Part shown: positions 19,613-29,919 of the stretch, piece by piece
Position numbering within the stretch: the stretch's first letter is position 1
Layout of the letters: the number at the start of each line of letters is the position of its first letter
Assembly: GCA_027405735.1 (NCBI GenBank)
Contig: JAPEHQ010000013.1
Location: 248,001-312,000, forward strand
Length of the DNA stretch: 64,000 nt
Reading direction: 5' to 3'
From: Mucor racemosus
Lineage: Eukaryota > Mucoromycota > Mucoromycetes > Mucorales > Mucoraceae
Notes under the pieces: model-generated
The model's input: the letters and a program-made list of their open reading frames with translations, nothing else
Databases searched by the model: none
Told to the model about the DNA's origin: nothing
Program-made: the position numbers and the translations under genes

Positions 19613-20045
19613 TAATACTTTTTGACGAGATAAAATTCGTTGGATAGACGCTAATGAGTACTATCCTGCGGTTTTAGCTTTGCATATCAGTCGTCCCTTC
19701 ATGGATTTCTATATCACAAAAAGAGCTCTCGCAAAATTTATAAAAAAATCAAAAAAGTCTTCACAGCGATCTAAAAACTAAATATCCTGGTAGAGAATGA
19801 AAAATAATCTAGACTTTACTTAATACCCATCATTGCAATACCTTAGTATTTTCTCGATTTATTTTGATTTCAAATGCGCTTTCTCAATTTCAAGCTGGCC
19901 ATTTCTGCATCATTCAAATTTATGAAACAATCACTATAGTAACCATCCTTGCTTCATTTAATAAAATTTGTAGCCGGGACAATGTTGAATGGATGGATAC
20001 TGTTTTTTGAAAACAAGTTTCTGCTAAAATTGATTACCAGTACAA
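19613..20045 (+). repeat. Family 1, copy 2 (right part)
   Basis: This part continues copy 2 after the Tc1-like insertion and includes the tail catccttgcttcatttaat that is also present after the LTR element at 15141. Confidence 0.85.
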
Positions 20046-20407
20046 ATATTCACGCTTTTTGGCTGGTTTTTTCCCTCTAAAATTGTTGAAACTAGACTTG
20101 ACGTTTAGAATCATATATAAAAATCTGCGGAATAAATTGTTCAACAACTTTTATTATGTGTTCAAGTAAGACTTTATAATGAAATTCAAGGATTGCCATA
20201 GGCGTATATACTAGAATCCAGCAAAATTTATACCACAAAAATCTCGACGAAATTGATAGATACAATAAAATAAATTGCAGATTCGTTTTTAGCAGCCAAT
20301 TTTACCCCAGAAAACTTGGTTGCCTGATTCCTAGCGATACTTTTGTAAAAAAACGTGAAAATTCTCCAAATTGTTAAAACTACAAAATAGAAAAACAAAA
20401 AAAAACA

Positions 20408-21572
20408 GGATTTACAATTATGAGGTTTGGGGGTCCAAAAAAAAACCATCCCTGAAACTTTAATATGTAATACAACATTAAAAAAACAAGGAGATTTAGC
20501 TTAGAAACTATTATTTGCAAGCTTATAAAAACTCGAAATATTTGACATCTTAGATTGAGATTTTAAGCGGGGGAAAACAAGTGTTTCACTTTTGAAGCCT
20601 TTATATTCGCTGAAAAATCAAGATGAATAGAAATAACTTTTTTGTCAATATTCTGTAGCATATCAAGTATAGCTCTACATTTTATATTTCCTGATTATCT
20701 ATTAAAATTGGGGCACGCTCCAATTTTGAATATCACCATATAAAATTGTATAATTAGATATGCACAGGTGACTGAGCTTGAATCCAAAAGTGTTCAAATG
20801 GAAAAAAAATTCAAAAAAAACCAAAAAAAACCTTGTATGTTTAATTACTCACAAAAATGCATAGCAAGTTGAACTAACGTATTAAATATTTTAGGCTTAG
20901 TTTTTAATTCTGAATCGATCTGTGTAGGTTTTGAAAATATTTTTCTCATAAAATCTCTAGTAAATTTAATATCAAATTTTAATGGTTTTTGATCAAAAAG
21001 TACCCTTCATTCAAATGCATTCCTAAAATATTTTATTTTCACATTATGCGTAACAAAATCATCTACAGAATGAGTATTTGCACGTAGCTGTAGCCCTATT
21101 TTTCGTGGAGATATTAATTTTTTTAAATTTTTTTTTGTAAAACCGAAAATTTATCCTTGTATATCCTCGTCTAAAATGAGTCCTTTTTTGTATCACCAAA
21201 AATCAATCATTCAATCTCAATTTTTCTCGACCAAAAACTAATACTTTTTGACGAGATAAAATTCGTTGGATAGACGCTAATGGGTACTATCCCATGGTTT
21301 TTGTTTTGCATACCTGTCATTCCTTCTTGAATTCCTATATCACAAAAAGTGCTCTCACAAAATTTATAAAAAATTAAAAAAGTCTTTACAGCGATCTAAA
21401 ACCTAAATATCCTGATAGGGAATGAAAAATAATCTAGACTTTACTTAATAACCATTATTGCAATACCTTAGTATTTTCTCGATTTATTTTCATTTCAAAT
21501 GCGGTTTCTCAATTTCAAGCTGACCATTTCTGCATCATTCAAATTTATGAAACAATAACTATAGTAACCATC
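20408..21572 (+). repeat. Family 1, copy 3 (uninterrupted)
   Basis: This is the only unbroken copy of the repeat, about 1.16 kb. It ends at gtaaccatc, directly against the broken gene at 21573, and lacks the ~100-bp tail of the other two copies. The intervening 20046-20407 shows nothing recognisable. Confidence 0.85.
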
Positions 21573-22494
21573 AAGTACTTGTATTGGAAGAACTGAAGAA
21601 TGGAAATGCATATAAAGTGATAGGAAAAAATCAGGCTAGATTCCTTGAAAAACCATTATTGTCTATTGTTAATCCTAATGCCAATTATGAATATATAAAT
21701 TTACCCACTCTACAAAACATTACAGATGGTATTTTACCAATTGACACCCGAGCATTAGAAAAGGCATTGAAAGCTTTAGGGCAGGTCTTCATTGAGAGTA
21801 TTATTACGAATGGCAACAATTCCGTATTGATTACACAATTGGATATATTCTTATCAAATCAAGCAGCCTTAGATGATTGTGTCTACCCAGTCCAAAATCG
21901 ATATCTTACGTCCTTTTATATCGATCTCAAGCAGAAAATTAGATTCAAAACAAGCTGGAATGAACTGATAATCCAAAATGGGCGATGTCAAATACTGGTT
22001 ACTGATGATCTCTTTGGAACTTATGGAACTAGTACTTGCCAATCTTTCCTCAGCTCATCTTTCCCTTTTACCTTTTCTAACGATATATTTACTTGCTATA
22101 AAAATATAAACGATGTTCGATTGAAAAGCCAGTAAAGATACCTTATCGATTACAAGAAAATGAGTGCCAATTTATTAGCTGGATTTATCTCACAAAGATT
22201 CTCCATTCTGGGTTTGGAAGCTGTACAGTACATCCCTTTTATTATTCAAATGCTGTTCCCGTAGGTCGCAAGCCGCATTTATCACATATTGTGTCAAGAA
22301 TAATTTGTCATTATTCCTTAGATAGTTGTACATCAAATGATGTAATCGACATATTGAATTTACTGTTGAAAACCGATACCTTTATGAAATTAATTAAAAG
22401 CAAGAGTCAGCCCAAAAGATGTCGCGACTTAAGTTTCTTACTCAATAAAGAAATATCAGATCAGACAAGAAGCATTATCAATAAGGAGAATTGA
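21573..22494 (+). pseudogene. Broken gene of unknown function, 5' end lost at a repeat junction
   Basis: Coding-like sequence starts abruptly where family 1 copy 3 ends. It reads in one frame to a stop at 22133-22135 (about 188 codons, e.g. LDIFLSNQAALDDCVYP, ILVTDDLFGTYGTS). It continues in a second frame from about 22115 to the stop at 22492-22494 (VPVGRKPHLSHIVSRIICHY, then LLLKTDTFMKLI). The two frames overlap near 22115-22135, which fits a one-base frameshift in a single gene of at least ~305 codons. An unrecognised intron is possible but no good splice pair is seen. No ATG lies near the start. I do not recognise the family. Confidence 0.55.
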
Positions 22495-23398
22495 CTTTTT
22501 CATATTTAATTTTTAATAAACAAATCACTGTTCTATGTATTATGTATTCTATCATGATGCCTTATTCTTCGATTGCTTCCTCTACTATCTTTTAAAAGTG
22601 CAAGTTCTTACAATTATAATCTATTCATACCATTGACCCTATTTAAAATACTAAACCATTTTCAAATAGCTGATTCAATCAATTTTACTTTTGAATTTTT
22701 AGGTTGTGGTTGTATTAAATTGATAAATGGACAATAGAGCGAAATGAGTCTTCTTGTAATCCTTTATTAAAAATAATGGGAAGATTCACAATCAAATTAG
22801 ATTCAGGCTGTTGTTCGATCTGATCTTTAAAGATTCAAAATGAACTATATATTGTTCAGTCTTTCGAAATAAACTTCATAGTTTTCGACTTCTATTTCTT
22901 ATTGTGCTCGTAGTAAATGTTCAGCTTCTGGATTGTATTTTATGTACTCCATCTAGTACAAAGTTAAAAAGACGTCTAAAAAATAAAGCCTAAATTTTCC
23001 AAGGCATGATCTATATTTAATTTATATTTTGTCTCAAAAAAATTTCAAAGCATCCCAAATTCAACCGAAAATACTGTTACTCTACAAATGGATCGCAATT
23101 CCACCAATTTGAACCAATTTTTTTTTGTTTTAGAAAAATTTAATTAGAATTAGATTATGCCATATGAAACAATTATAAATAAAGAAAAACTGTACATGGA
23201 AATGAAAAAAAAAAAAAAAAAAAAAAAGTTTCATTATTCGGTGTTTTACGAGTTATAGTTGAAAGGTTATATTCATGATTGGTTGATTTAAAATTTATTC
23301 CTTCTGGTTTACCTTCTTGAAAAAATCCTTTTTCTTATCTTTATATATATATTATATTTTCTATTATCAAATAGTGCCAACAATTTATCCAGTTTGAA
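22495..23398. other. Intergenic region upstream of the HSF gene
   Basis: No gene is seen. A 23-base poly(A) run lies at 23205-23227. The last ~170 bp probably hold the HSF promoter and leader, but no clear TATA or heat-shock element was identified. Confidence 0.5.
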
Positions 23399-24610
23399 AT
23401 GAATGATGGCCATACAAACTCTGTAGCATCTTTAGGAATTAATACACAATTTAGTGGAAGTTCAGTATCCTCAGGTAGTTCGCCTTTAAATTCACCACTT
23501 GTTTCACCAGCAGCAAATTCTTTTACACACGAAAACTCTTCTTGGGACCAACTTCAAAACCAATTTACACAACAAATGTCGCTTCAACCACCTTCACCTG
23601 CTCCTCCTCCTGTAGCTGCCAAACCAGGTAGCGGGAATACCTTTGTACATAAATTATACAAGTAAGTATTTTTTTTCGCTAGCTTTATATGTAAATATCA
23701 ACGTTTCAAGCAAGCTAATTGTTTCAAATAAGCATGGTTGTCGATAAACAATATCAACATTTAATTGCTTGGACATATACAGGAACTTCTTTTATTGTCT
23801 GTAATATTACTGAATTTTCAAGAGATGTGTTGCCAAAGCATTTTAAACATAATAATTTTAGTAGTTTTGTTCGACAATTAAACATGTAAGATTTATTTGT
23901 TTGTATATGATTATATGCACAGAATCCCTTATTCTTGGAACAAAATAATATAGGTATGGTTTTCATAAGGTGAACAAATCGCCAAGAGGACACCGAACAC
24001 TAGCAGAAAATCAAATTTGGGAATTTTCACATCCTAAATTTCTGAGAAATCGACCTGATCTATTAGACGAAATCAAACGAAAAGCATTAGAATCAGAATC
24101 TGTTCGAAGAGATACAAATGATATTAGTTCGCACATGGCTATGATGCAGATGTCACAATCAGATATGATGCAACAAATATCACATTTACAAGAAAACTTA
24201 AATCAAGTCATGAATGAATTATCAGAAACAAAAAAGAGACAAAGTGTACAGCAACAAATGATGAAGGATATGATGGATTTTATGTCAAAACAATACGGCA
24301 CTTCATGTGAGTTCTTTTTAGTTGCTTAATTAGAATATATCTAACAATCATCTAGTTTCGAATATGGAAATGTTTGATATCAAATCAGACCCTGATAGAC
24401 CACCACCACCAATTTTCATTACTTCAGCCGATAATAGTCAACAACAACAACAGCAACAACAACAGCCCAATTTTTACTTGAATATAAATGACCAACCTCC
24501 TTCAACACCTAATTCTCCATTATCTACCGCCTCTTCTCCAAGAATGTCCCATCCTAATATTAACAACAATAATAATCACCCACAATTATCTGTACAAACT
24601 CAAAATCTTC

Positions 24611-24650
<40 letters not shown>

Positions 24651-25008
24651 GCAACAATTAGGCCTACATCGATTTCCTACACAACATCAAAGATCTCCAT
24701 CTTTAACGCCTACTTATCAACAGGCCGTTAACACTCCTTTACCGCCGAGTCCATGCCCAAGCCCTGGGCATTTCTTAGATGATGATGCTGCAAACCAATC
24801 CATGTATAATGCCAGAAATCCAATGCTGGCATCAGGTTCTTATATAATGGATCCTCAACAGCAGCAACAGCAACATCAGCAACAGCAACATCAGCAACAG
24901 CAACAGCAACAACAACAGCAACAACAACAACAACAGCAGCAGCAACAGCAACAGCAACAACAGCAACAGCAACAACACTATAACAACAACAATGCTCACT
25001 CCTTTTAG
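23399..25008 (+). CDS. Heat-shock-factor-type transcription factor with polyglutamine tail
   Basis: There are four exons: 23399-23661, 23733-23885, 23954-24306 and 24356-25008. The introns are 71, 68 and 49 nt with GT...AG ends, and the product is 473 aa. Residues ~81-178 form the HSF DNA-binding domain (FVHKLY at the exon 1 end, [18 protein letters not shown], then VRQLNMYGFHKV across the second intron). A Met/Gln-rich coiled coil follows (about 200-255, [20 protein letters not shown]), where HSFs trimerise. The C-terminal ~215 residues are Ser/Pro/Asn-rich with three polyglutamine tracts. It is a nuclear regulator, binding nGAAn repeats if it is a true HSF. There is no response-regulator domain, so it is not Skn7; Hsf1- or Sfl1-like remain possible. 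An exon upstream of 23399 cannot be excluded. Confidence 0.9.
24850..24975 (+). repeat. CAG/CAA trinucleotide tract encoding polyglutamine
   Basis: This is a long mixed CAG/CAA run at the 3' end of the HSF coding sequence. Shorter runs lie at about 24439-24466 and 24610-24657. Mixed codons suggest selection for the peptide rather than simple DNA expansion alone. Confidence 0.85.
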
Positions 25009-25216
25009 TTTAATATAATAAGTACATTTGTGATGTTCTTGCTGCATTTTCTTGTTTAGATTGACATTTGATCCAAATTTGACTGATAAAACTCCATAAA
25101 AACGTCAAATTTTGACTGATAATACGTATTGTTTTTCCATGATTTCCATAGCAACCATTGCTCTTAGTTTATTACAGCATCTCATAATCACTTCTGTACA
25201 TCTAATGTCATATACT

Positions 25217-25224
25217 GTATAAAA
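25217..25224 (+). promoter_or_regulatory. Possible TATA box of the LSm4 gene
   Basis: TATAAAAG lies about 215 nt upstream of the LSm4 ATG, within 25009-25434. That is far for a direct core promoter unless the leader is long; a TGACGTC motif lies between. No other content is seen in this gap. Confidence 0.35.
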
Positions 25225-25434
25225 GGATCAGATCACTGACCAAGTCTGTTGTTGTGTGTGTGTGACGTCCGAAATTTACACAATCTGGCTTGATTTTTGA
25301 TTTTTCCTTTTTTTTTACGTTTTTCCTTTCTTCAAAAAGAATCAAAAAATCAAGTTGGTAATATAAAACAACTAGTAACTGCGTAGAAAAAAAAAAGCTT
25401 TATTGACAACAACAAACTAAATAGATAACAAAAT

Positions 25435-25842
25435 ATGCTTCCACTCACTCTCTTACACACAGCAGCTGGCCATCCCATGCTTGTCGAATTAAAAAGTGGC
25501 GAAACTTTTAATGGACATTTAGTTAATTGCGATAATTGGATGAATTTGACTTTACGTGAGGTTATTCAAACATCTCCTGATGGTGATAAATTTTGGAAGT
25601 TACCTGAATGTTATATTAGAGGAAATACCATCAAATATTTAAATGTACCCGAGGAAATTGTTGATATGGTCAAGGAAGATGAAAGTAGACAAAGACATCT
25701 GTCTGGTCGTGGACGTGGACGTGGTGGAGGAAATTATAACAATAGAGGAAATAGAGGAGGACGTGGACAAAATCGTGGTGGACGCGGCGGTAGTAGCAAC
25801 ATTGGTACAGTTATTGGTGCTCGAGGTGGAAATCAACAGTAA
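25435..25842 (+). CDS. LSM4: U6 snRNA-associated Sm-like protein LSm4
   Basis: This intronless gene encodes 135 aa. Residues ~1-75 form the Sm fold: Sm1 ([31 protein letters not shown]) and Sm2 ([14 protein letters not shown]). The rest is an RGG/RG-rich tail ([16 protein letters not shown]) ending in GGNQQ. LSm4 is a subunit of the nuclear LSm2-8 ring that binds the U6 snRNA 3' end and of the cytoplasmic LSm1-7 ring that promotes mRNA decapping. The RGG tail is typical of LSm4, is often arginine-methylated and supports P-body assembly. Length and order match fungal LSm4. The start ATG is the first in frame. Confidence 0.93.
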   Translation: MLPLTLLHTAAGHPMLVELKSGETFNGHLVNCDNWMNLTLREVIQTSPDGDKFWKLPECYIRGNTIKYLNVPEEIVDMVKEDESRQRHLSGRGRGRGGGNYNNRGNRGGRGQNRGGRGGSSNIGTVIGARGGNQQ

Positions 25843-26054
25843 AGAAAAAAAAAAAAACAAAAACAAAAATTACAAATATATCAAACATCAATAAAAAAGC
25901 AAAATATATATAATAATTTTTTTTTAATAATAATAATCTAACAATTTTACAGAATGTACTAATATATAAGAGATTTTTAAATGAAATGTTAGACACGAAT
26001 GATATTTTTATTTTATTTATGTAATGGAATGCTTAAATGAAATGTTGATACAAT

Positions 26055-27224
26055 TTATTGTTTGTTGGCAGCAAATGTTCTACGAAGACCAGCAATAGCT
26101 AAATCCAAAGCAAACAATGTCTCATCACAGAATAACAGAGGATTACCAATAAATCCATGCAAAACACCCAAAATACGAGTAGTGGAAACGGGAACATTGG
26201 CATCCATCAATTTACGAGCAAAGTTTTCTGCATCATCACGCAGGATATCAGCTTCAGCAGAGATAATCAAAGCAGGAGGTAAACCAGACAATTCCTCTTT
26301 GCTTGCCTTCATAGGACATGCCAAAATATTATCACGATCACTTTGCTCAGGAACATACAGATCCCAAAAGAATTCCATATGCTTTCTAGTCAAAGCAAAA
26401 TCTGTACCAAATTCATAATAAGAACTAGTATTGAATCTTACATCAGTAACAGGATAAAACAAAACTTGATATTTAATGTTATTTTCCAAGTTTCGTTGTT
26501 TGGCAAGCACTGGATATTTTTTAAATTAGAAAAATCAGTAGATTTGATGGCATGTTGATCACTTACAAGATACTGCAATGGCTAAATTAGCACCTGCTGA
26601 ATCGCCAACAAGAGAAACACAGGTAGGATCAATCTTTAAGAAACCAGAATTGTTTGGATTGGTAGCCCAATTCAATACTGCGTAACATTCTTCGATAGCA
26701 ATAGGGAAGCGAGCTTCAGGAGCCAAGGAATAATGGACGAAAATGACAGCACACTCGGCTTGACCAGCAAGCTATATTAAGATTAGGGTTATGATTAGGG
26801 TTAGGTCTTTTTTCTTTCTCTTTCTCTTTCTCTTTTAATTGACACATTACTTTGGCACAAACATAAGAATAGGATCCTTTATTTTCTGTAGCCCATCCAC
26901 CTCCATGTCTGTGTAACAAAATATGCATCGTGTGAGCATTCATGAATAAATCTCAAAGAAATTTACAAAAACTTACATGTAGACAACAGCAGGTAAAACA
27001 GTATCATGACTCCCAGAAGGACGATAAATATGGACATTGACCATACCTGACGTACTAATGACACTCATTTGCTCAATATCAAATTCGGGACGAGGAATAC
27101 TCTTGGATAACTCAACATCAGGTTTAGCACGAATGGCTTCAATGTTTAGTTGGGATGGATCAAACTTAGGAAGAGTCTTCAAAAAGTGATTTGTCTTGTT
27201 TGTAAGCTTCAAATAAGTTGCCAT
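26055..27224 (-). CDS. HSL-family alpha/beta-hydrolase (lipase/esterase)
   Basis: There are four exons on the minus strand: 27224-26977, 26908-26851, 26771-26567 and 26509-26055. The introns are 68, 79 and 57 nt, and the product is 321 aa. The hormone-sensitive-lipase (family IV) signature is complete: oxyanion-hole HGGGW across the first splice junction, nucleophile elbow GDSAG in exon 3, and the catalytic Asp (EADILRDD) and His (VLHGF) in exon 4. It should hydrolyse short-chain carboxyl esters in the cytosol; the natural substrate is unknown. No signal peptide or membrane anchor is seen. It is transcribed divergently from the MFS gene across a 462-bp gap that probably holds both promoters. 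Intron 2 is unusual in carrying TTAGGG-like and CTTTCT repeats. Confidence 0.9.
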
Positions 27225-27686
27225 AATGTTGTTGTTTTTACAGAAAAACCAAAAGGGGGGAGGGAGGGAGGGAAAAAGGATGGTTACAATTCTAATCGAT
27301 AAACCACGCCATATCAGATAAACAAAATTTGGTTTTAAGCGGGAAATTAATAAATGAATCAGATCTGTTTGTTTCCAATTGTCATTATTTTGAATTCCAC
27401 AACTGATTTATATAAAGATAGATATAGGAGACATTGCATTTTATTCAAACTCTTGATGTGGATATAGATTTGCCTTATTGATCAATAATACTTGCTGAGG
27501 CATTATTGAAACCCACATTGCGAATATATATTCTGATTTAATGCAACATCACATGCCCTTCAGTGACGTTTTGATTATAAAACTATTATTTTCTCTTGTA
27601 GAAACAATAATAGAAAGCAAACAAATGGTGGCTGTGCTTTTTCTCTTTCTCTTCTTTCCTCATTCTCTACTTTATTCTATCAAAAA
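27225..27686. promoter_or_regulatory. Shared divergent promoter region
   Basis: The 462-bp gap lies between the divergently transcribed esterase and MFS genes and has no coding capacity. It includes a GGGAGGGAGGGAGGG purine run at 27257-27271 close to the esterase start. No defined regulatory site could be assigned. Confidence 0.4.
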
Positions 27687-29562
27687 ATGCTTTATTGGCC
27701 GAAACTGTTGATAACAGCTTTTGCAATAACCAATACATTGGAATCATTCATACCTTTATATCTTGTAAATCAGTTACAATTAACTGCTTTGCAAGCTTCT
27801 TTTCTTATAACCCTTGTTTATTTATTAAGATTATTCTCTGGTATATGGACTTCTATTGTTGATCACCGACCTCATATTTATGGATTCATCATATCGTTAT
27901 TAACAACTACATCATCAATTGCATTCATCATACTATTGTCATTGTCATCACCGATATATGCAAGTTTGGATCATATTTGGATTTGGACAATTTTAATCAT
28001 TTGCACTATTTGTAATGGAATATTTTATCAGCCATTGGGAACATTGATTGATAGTGCCATCATTAAAACTCTGGGAGATTACAGAGTACTATTTTATGGT
28101 AAATAAGGAGCTTTATCAATATGTTTTTGTTACCAGTGACGTGCATAATCACACAATCCCCCTTTCATTTATTATATATATATATATATAGGGTCATATG
28201 TGCGATGGAGCAAGACGACTACTATCATCATGACTGGAGGCATCGGTTTACTTATCAGTATGATGGCGGAAGATAGATACCTAGATATTATCCTTATTGG
28301 TGTTTATATGATTGGAATGGTATTATTGCTAGTAATTGCACTCGTATTTACAAATGTAGAGCCTGCCAATGCATCCCAATTAGATATAAGTGAAGAACAA
28401 GCTCCACTTTTATTAAAAAATGCACTTTATCTTACAGCTGATCAAAATAATCTTGTTACTTATCGACCATATAGTATATTTGGGGAACAACTTTCACACA
28501 TTTCCGAAGAAGATGCAAGTCAGTTGGATCGTTTGTTTACAAGGGAAGATTCATTGAGACCGATGGATAGCTATGACAGTAATGCTCCTTCATTTTATAG
28601 TAGATATAGCTACATGTCGGGTAGTGTTGTTGCTGCGGGTCAAGAAGAGAATGCAAATCATTTATCCATGACGCTTGTACCTACTGTACCCGCCAATGCG
28701 TTAGCTTTATTACCATTACCCACACCTACTGATCCTTTAATCGCTTTCTTTGCTTGTATGAGGTCAAATCAAGAAAATACCGACGATGAACTTGTAGGCA
28801 GTTATTATTATGGACAACAACAATCACAAAACCAAAAAGTCAATCAATGGAAAACACAGACTTTATCAGTTACAATGTTATTGTTGGGAATTTCTAATGC
28901 TCTTTTGAACACATTTTTATTTGTATATGTTTATTCTTTTATGGAAATGTCGATGTATATTATTTCTTGTTTGATAATGATTCATATGACCTGTGAAATG
29001 ATTGTTGCTTATATTATTGAAAAGGTTTGTATTCTAAAATCAAGTGATATTTTTGGTGTATATAATATAAAAATTTATTGATATATATATACTATAGTGG
29101 TTTATTCATAGGTTAAATTTGACTTTAATCACAACATCTGTACATATCACTTTGATTATTTGCGCCATCTTGTATCCATGTATGAAACCCGATAGTGTCG
29201 CAACACGTGTTTCATTATTGGTATTACAAGCTTTGCAAGGTATGCATTTGATTTTTGTATTTACGTGTATAAAATTAATCCATGGTTTCATTATTATTAT
29301 AGCTATCGCTTTTCAACTTATATGGCTTAGTGGTGCTGATCAGGTCAATTTAATTCATTGGAGTCAAAATGAAAGAATGAGGCAAAGATCAAAAATTTCA
29401 GCTCTTTATAGTAGTATTGGCCCTGCGATAGGTGTCATGATTGCTGGTTATATCTTGCAATCAGATCAAAGTATGGAAGATTATACCCTCATCTTCAAGT
29501 ACTGTGTCGCTTTATCCTCTTTAAGCTTCGTTGTTTCTTGGGGTTGGACTTCAGATGAGTAA
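27687..29562 (+). CDS. Major facilitator superfamily transporter (MFS_1-like / LacY-like)
   Basis: The predicted exons are 27687-28098, 28192-29024, 29098-29239 and 29303-29562 (introns 93, 73 and 63 nt), giving 548 aa. The N-terminal half has six hydrophobic segments beginning at LLITAFAITNTLESFIPLYL, with an MFS-type SIVDHRPHIYG loop between segments 2 and 3. A long polar central loop (about residues 190-330) follows, then a second hydrophobic half (LSVTMLLLGISNALLNTFLF onward). It is probably a plasma-membrane or vacuolar transporter of unknown substrate. The second splice acceptor was chosen at 29097 because only that keeps the frame (EKWFIHRLNLTL). The third intron is a multiple of three with no stop, so its removal is predicted from splice sites and from the hydrophobic pattern. 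Confidence 0.82.
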
Positions 29563-29826
29563 ATCCTTGTATATTAACACTCTCAAACACATTTAAATAT
29601 ATATATATATCTTTCTTTCTTTCTTTCTTTCTTTTACATAGTACCATGTTATATTTCATATTAAAATCCTTCTTTTATATCCTCTTTCTTTTCTATGAAC
29701 TTTTAATTGCGGTATTTTTGCTATGCAGGGTTGCAGTTCAATGCGTCAATAAATTTAATTTATAGTTACATGATTTTGCAGCAAGAAATCCAAGTTAAAG
29801 AAGAGGATTTCCAGACGATTTTCTGT
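29563..29826. other. Short intergenic region with microsatellites
   Basis: A (AT)n run and a (TTTC)n run follow the MFS stop codon. Nothing else is recognised before the Fanzor unit begins. Confidence 0.5.
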
Positions 29827-29832
29827 CGAAAA

Positions 29833-29854
29833 CTTGAATCTTGCGAGTATAATA
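29833..29854 (+). repeat. Left terminal inverted repeat of the Fanzor unit
   Basis: The 22-bp sequence starts CTTGAATCTTGCGAG. It matches the inverted sequence at 34192-34213 at 21 of 22 positions, and also the end of the derivative at 1174-1374. Confidence 0.8.
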
Positions 29855-29919
29855 ATTACCATATTAGTAAATGCTATACAGCTTAGCCAATTTTTACTAC
29901 AACTTACCAGATTCAAGCC
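29833..29919 (-). ncRNA. Candidate guide-RNA (omega-RNA) scaffold at the 3' end of the Fanzor unit
   Basis: On the minus strand the stop-codon region reads GGCTTGAATCTGG (29919-29907) and the terminal repeat, some 60 nt later, reads CGCAAGATTCAAG. CTTGAATCT pairs perfectly with AGATTCAAG, closing a stem-loop that ends exactly at the transposon boundary. TnpB and Fanzor guide RNAs characteristically come from the element end, with the guide taken from flanking sequence. The downstream ~62 bp are conserved in the derivative at 1174-1374 although the nuclease gene is lost. Position and structure are seen; the RNA itself is an inference. Confidence 0.35.

Noticed and set aside
24832..25047. Minus-strand poly-leucine open frame
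   Set aside because: It is the antisense reading of the CAG/CAA glutamine tract.
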